Source: Pseudobacteriovorax antillogorgiicola (lineage in GTDB: Bacteria > Bdellovibrionota_B > Oligoflexia > Oligoflexales > Oligoflexaceae). From it: 64,000 nt of DNA. Position 1 is the first letter of the stretch; each line of letters begins with the position of its first letter. Where the stretch lies: NCBI RefSeq assembly GCF_900177345.1, contig NZ_FWZT01000008.1, positions 1 through 64,000 of the forward strand, in the 5' to 3' direction. Positions 60,465 through 64,000 of this stretch are shown in pieces. Below the pieces are notes generated by a model. It made no database searches, was not told the origin of the DNA, and saw only the letters and a list, made by a program, of their open reading frames with translations. A program made the translations under genes and the position numbers.

Positions 60465-60875
60465 TTAGTTGAGTAGATAGTCTAGCGTGAAAGCTGCTTG
60501 GTCTCGACCTTTTTCGAAGAACTTGAAGTCTTGAATCCCTACTTGATCTAGAATCAAAGCCACTTGGTCCTTACTTGGAGACTCCGCAAGACAACATAAT
60601 TCCAGCATGACTTTGTCGAGCCGCTGATATAAAAACTCTAGCTTCTGGGTGTATGCTTTTGCCTTGATAGAGTTGCCGTGAAACGTCATATAATCTAGTA
60701 GGTGCTTCGCAATCATCCAGGTATTATTTACAACACCACGATAGCTCAAAGTTCCGCTTTCACCAGAGTTGGTAATGGTTGCTCGACCAAGGCTAAATAA
60801 TAGCAGTTCTAGATGAGAAGTGTTCACATCCGATGGCTGTGGTGTTGTACTAGGGCTGGGAACTAACCTAAGCAT
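60465..60875 (-). CDS. small helical protein, unknown
   Basis: The product is 136 residues and helical, with no signal or membrane segment. The ATG has CCAGGAG about six bases upstream, a strong ribosome site. The middle (TWMIAKHLLDYMTFHGNS to AYTQKLEFLYQRLDKVM) is compatible with a helical bundle. No family is recognised. Convergent with the PspC gene; upstream region 60876-61105 is divergent with 61106. Confidence 0.62.
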   Translation of the reverse strand: MLRLVPSPSTTPQPSDVNTSHLELLLFSLGRATITNSGESGTLSYRGVVNNTWMIAKHLLDYMTFHGNSIKAKAYTQKLEFLYQRLDKVMLELCCLAESPSKDQVALILDQVGIQDFKFFEKGRDQAAFTLDYLLN

Positions 60876-61105
60876 GTCAATCTCCTGGAATCAAAATCGT
60901 GCGACTTGTAGGCTGTACCCTTCTTTTCGGTCTCTCTTTGTTTGCATTTAGGTGAACTTTTAAGTAATTGATACTTAACTAAAATATGGATAGGTTCACA
61001 ATTATGAGTGGGAGTTTTGAGTCTTTGGCGAGGTAAGAATTGCTTGGCTATGCTTCCCTAAGACTTGTTAGAATATAAGCTGGCACCCCACGAATAAAGA
61101 TTACT

Positions 61106-62680
61106 ATGGATGACTTCGGACAACTTGTAAAAGTTGATGCACGTGCTTTGGAAACGCTCCAGATCGAAGCATCGTTTTCCTATAAGCTTCAGATTACTGG
61201 AAAGGACGGTCGGGTTATAAGCCCTCAGTCTTATAAAGTGGAATCGTTCTTCGTCTTGCCGAGTCAATTGCGTTCTTCTGCTAAAAACTACTCCATTGAA
61301 GATTTCTACCGTGATTTAAAGTCGTATTTTAGTTTTCGCTTTCCGAAGCTTTCGTTTAAGGAAATCATTGGAGAGGGGAGGGGGGAAGAGTCTTGTCCCC
61401 TTGTTCGAATCGAAAAATTCTTGATGGGCTATCAACGGGTCGGTCTAAATCATGATGAACGGGACTACCTGTTCCAGGAATCAAAGCTTTGGGCATGTGC
61501 GGTATACTATTTCACAGATCGAAAGGCTAGCAAACTCTATAAGCATCTTATGAAAAAAGAGTCCGAACCTGCCGCGGATATCTTGCTCCAAACTCTCGCT
61601 AGGCTGACTAAAGCTACGCAGAGGTGGTTTGACGTAAGGCATAGAATTCTAGTCTATGCTCCGGAAACGAAGCTTGAAGTTAAGCAGATCGATGAGTATC
61701 TCGTCATTGTCCTGAGGGACTTTCTCTTGAAAAGTTTGGATCGGCTTCAACGTGACATTCCCGATCCCTTTTTACTGAAGAAAATATCATCTCATTTAAG
61801 GCTTCTTCGGTGGTATAGCTCTAAGATGGGGCTATACTGGGTGGATGACTCTAGCAGTGACGATGAAAAACTAGAGTACTCCTACCATCGTGGTTTACTG
61901 AAGCGGGTGATTTGGTCGGCATTGTATATTGAAACGAGGACACAGCCGTTGTTTAAGCTGCGTCGGCAAATGGGGGCGATGTTTGCTGCAGCGGTGGCTG
62001 GTCTTTGGGCAGTCTTAGCAGAACTGATGATACGATCCTCAGATTCAAATTTTCGGTCCATCAGCACCAGTGGATTTATCTTTGCCACAGCACTTGTTTT
62101 GGCTTACGTTCTCAAGGATCGAATCAAAGAGCTTGGTAAGAATCGATTTAAAAGGGGCTTTTTACGTCGCCTGCCCGATGAGCAGAATGATATGATTTTT
62201 GATCAAGGATCTGCCTTACAAAAGAAGGTAAAGGTGGGGACCTACAGCGAATATGTTGATAAGCTCAATAGCTCTCAATTGCCAGATGATATTAAACGAC
62301 AGCTAGCTCATCATATGGATGTGGCTGAGGGGCCAAGACCGGTTATTCGTTATACGAAGCAGATTGAAGTTCGAAAGAAACAGCTACTGAGGCTAAACCT
62401 CAAAGCTCGTGCGCTCTATGACTTCTTCCGGCTCAATCTCTCAGCCCTGATGTTCTTTGCAGAAGAAGGCAATGAACAGTGCCGGATTCCCACCCATGAT
62501 CTGAAACTCACATGGACGAGGTTGCCAAAGATTTACAAGGCGGATCTTATTCTCAGAATCAGCGGTAAGACTAAAGCCAGTATGACTCCATGCTATCGCC
62601 ATTATTTATTTACTCTCTCCAGGCATGGTATCCATCAAGTTGAGGAATTAGGGGCTCACGATGAAGATGTTCTTGATTGA
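61106..62680 (+). CDS. unknown protein with two membrane segments
   Basis: The product is 524 residues. Residues 1-280 are a soluble, mixed alpha/beta region. Two membrane segments are seen at about 293-310 and 320-338 (AAAVAGLWAVLAELM; GFIFATALVLAYVL). Residues 340-524 are a second soluble domain with several Arg/Lys patches (for example RKKQLLRLNLKARALYDFF). No conserved motif is recognised. The ATG at 61106 lacks a clear ribosome site. Convergent with the kinase-like gene 62726. Function cannot be assigned. Confidence 0.65.
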   Translation: MDDFGQLVKVDARALETLQIEASFSYKLQITGKDGRVISPQSYKVESFFVLPSQLRSSAKNYSIEDFYRDLKSYFSFRFPKLSFKEIIGEGRGEESCPLVRIEKFLMGYQRVGLNHDERDYLFQESKLWACAVYYFTDRKASKLYKHLMKKESEPAADILLQTLARLTKATQRWFDVRHRILVYAPETKLEVKQIDEYLVIVLRDFLLKSLDRLQRDIPDPFLLKKISSHLRLLRWYSSKMGLYWVDDSSSDDEKLEYSYHRGLLKRVIWSALYIETRTQPLFKLRRQMGAMFAAAVAGLWAVLAELMIRSSDSNFRSISTSGFIFATALVLAYVLKDRIKELGKNRFKRGFLRRLPDEQNDMIFDQGSALQKKVKVGTYSEYVDKLNSSQLPDDIKRQLAHHMDVAEGPRPVIRYTKQIEVRKKQLLRLNLKARALYDFFRLNLSALMFFAEEGNEQCRIPTHDLKLTWTRLPKIYKADLILRISGKTKASMTPCYRHYLFTLSRHGIHQVEELGAHDEDVLD

Positions 62681-62725
62681 TGTTTTTGAATTTTTGAGTT
62701 AAAGGACCATCGGTCGATTTTAAGC

Positions 62726-63880
62726 TTACGATAGGCTTTCTTTTGAACTTACTCTCACCATTTCAGACCTATCAGAGTAGGATGTTAATTCAATTGAACT
62801 CTGCTCTGTAAGTTCATTCATCTTGTGTACAACCTCGACGACTCGTTCCATTGCTATACGAATTCCTGAAATCTGCTGCTGATTTAAGTTTCGACCATTT
62901 TGCATTTGTTTTAGATATCCGAGTACGATGGCTGCTGGGTTGTTGATTTCATGGTTGTATGTAGCGATGGTGGAATGAATGCCATTTAATTTTGCTTTTT
63001 GGGTGAGTAGATCTCGTCTTTGGTGCTCCAATGTTTTTTCAATTATGAATAATAAATACCTGTCGTTCAGTGGTCTGCATTGCGATTCGAATACCCTATT
63101 ATCTTGGGTAGTAAATTCGAACTTTGAGCATAATATCCGTCGAAGATTGTAAGACTCTGTCTGATTAGAAACTATGGTGAAAACTTCAACTATACTCTTG
63201 CCGCTAGCTGAAATTCTAAAGTCGTGCTTAAACTTTTGATTGCAAGTAAGAACAATTCCCTTGTCATTTAGCTCTACGATCGAGCTTGGTTGAGAATCCT
63301 GAATCAATATGAGCTTATTGATAAGATCTTGCCGGAATGTCTCATAGATGCAGGCACAGACCCAGCTAACTGACAGCATAACAATACAATAGGTGAATCT
63401 CACCTGGCTGAGCTTAACAGGATCCAAAAGGTTGCTGGGTGTCATGTCTTCGAAGAAAAGATACACAATAGAGCAAGTAAATATAAGAAATAAAGTAAAT
63501 ACCGACGTTGCAGTGATTCCAATTAGAAAACTTGAAGCTACTGGAATTACATACATGAATAAGCAGATTGTTGCATCTGTCCCTCCTGAATTGAAGAGTC
63601 CTGATAGTAGGCAGATAATAAAGCCTATACATAAGAACCATCGAGGCCAAGTTGCTTCGGGTTTACGTAAACTTACAAGGCCTGAAAAACAAATGATTCC
63701 TAGACCGACGTTTAACATAGAATTTGTCATTAATGAAGGAGTCTCAATTGCGCCACGCAATGGTACAATGATAGCAAGAGTAAGAGATAGTACTAGGGTG
63801 AAAATCAATGAAAGCTTTGCCTTGAATGCAGTGTCAAAAGGTAGAAGATCTAACTTGAAGTTCCAATATCTCATGAACAT
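62726..63880 (-). CDS. membrane PAS / HisKA protein lacking the ATPase domain
   Basis: The product is 384 residues. Five or six membrane segments (about 22-178) are followed by a PAS-like domain (about 198-285). The HisKA-type region (about 298-360) has the His box TYNHEINNPAAIVLGYL with His310. The protein ends about 20 residues later; there is no HATPase_c domain. Downstream sequence on this strand ends within 50 bases at the convergent gene, so no remainder of the kinase is nearby. It may act as a phospho-acceptor or dominant partner for another kinase. The start is ATG 63880, or ATG 63874, which is better placed for ACGGA. Confidence 0.72.
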   Translation of the reverse strand: MFMRYWNFKLDLLPFDTAFKAKLSLIFTLVLSLTLAIIVPLRGAIETPSLMTNSMLNVGLGIICFSGLVSLRKPEATWPRWFLCIGFIICLLSGLFNSGGTDATICLFMYVIPVASSFLIGITATSVFTLFLIFTCSIVYLFFEDMTPSNLLDPVKLSQVRFTYCIVMLSVSWVCACIYETFRQDLINKLILIQDSQPSSIVELNDKGIVLTCNQKFKHDFRISASGKSIVEVFTIVSNQTESYNLRRILCSKFEFTTQDNRVFESQCRPLNDRYLLFIIEKTLEHQRRDLLTQKAKLNGIHSTIATYNHEINNPAAIVLGYLKQMQNGRNLNQQQISGIRIAMERVVEVVHKMNELTEQSSIELTSYSDRSEMVRVSSKESLS

Positions 63881-64000
63881 TCCGTCAAATAAATGAAGTC
63901 ATTTGCATATGATAGTTACTTGATTTCATGGCTCTCCGAAAGAGCAGATTTGAGTTTGATGATCTTAGTTCCTACATTATCGTTCTGAATAGAAGTAATT

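Noticed and set aside
63393-63896. 167-codon plus-strand open frame
   Set aside because: Antisense to the membrane segments of the kinase-like gene, which has a coherent PAS and HisKA protein; composition is typical of a shadow and no ribosome site precedes it.
1-64000. tRNA, rRNA, CRISPR arrays, transposase genes
   Set aside because: Searched for by eye on both strands (T-loop-like GGTTCGA words, spaced direct repeats, DDE-type genes) without a convincing candidate; short words inside genes were chance.

Overview
The window reads as chromosomal DNA of a Gram-negative, didermic bacterium of about 46-47% GC (estimated by eye). It most resembles the Oligoflexia/Bdellovibrionota lineage (Pseudobacteriovorax-like). 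Reasons: a TIGR02147-family regulator (7255-8034), which is common in Bdellovibrionota and Fibrobacter; many lineage-specific lipoproteins; an outer-membrane Omp85-type barrel; and several stand-alone receiver and kinase proteins. The lineage is inference from gene content, not from a marker gene. I found no rRNA or tRNA gene, CRISPR array, insertion sequence or replication origin.

Layout. 1-9.2 kb: a possible gene remnant, a lipoprotein metzincin protease, an AidB-type acyl-CoA dehydrogenase, YebC, two secreted proteins (one with leucine-rich repeats), the TIGR02147 regulator and small exported proteins. 9.4-24.3 kb: an RCC1-like 961-residue lipoprotein, further unknown lipoproteins, an OsmC-YcaO fusion, a double-receiver protein and a family-3 solute-binding protein. 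24.5-32.3 kb: a divergent transglutaminase / DUF2126 / degenerate glutamine-amidotransferase / ATP-grasp / alpha-E locus, a recognised predicted peptide-modification system. Here both transglutaminase genes are split by what look like single-base deletions. 32.3-36.9 kb: a cytochrome c, a small lipoprotein, a betaine/choline-type ABC transporter (substrate-binding protein fused to permease, plus ATPase) and a pentapeptide-repeat protein.

37.1-42.9 kb is a tightly overlapping operon: SppA, DUF58, BatA-like, BatB-like and a TPR protein. 43.1-53.7 kb holds two tandem proteins carrying a CheZ-like D-x3-Q signature, a histidine kinase, a rhodanese, two single-domain CheY-like receivers, a PhoX-type enzyme, the TrkH/TrkA potassium uptake pair, and two paralogous serine recombinases 8 kb apart. 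53.9-57.6 kb: an Omp85-family barrel, then a His-rich membrane protein in apparent operon with a PLP trans-sulfuration-type enzyme. 57.8-64 kb: a Cys-rich secreted protein, a TPR protein, a ribbon-helix-helix regulator divergent from a tandem-PspC protein with a clear promoter and palindrome between them, two unknown proteins, and a membrane histidine-kinase-like protein without an ATPase domain.

Most interesting for follow-up: the frameshifted transglutaminase/ATP-grasp locus with Ser in place of the GATase Cys2; the tandem CheZ-like pair away from any chemotaxis genes; the exact 144-residue spacing of CX3C motifs in the RCC1-like lipoprotein; and the kinase-like protein that stops after its His box. 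Starts were often moved downstream of the longest reading frame where a Shine-Dalgarno sequence and a signal peptide agreed.
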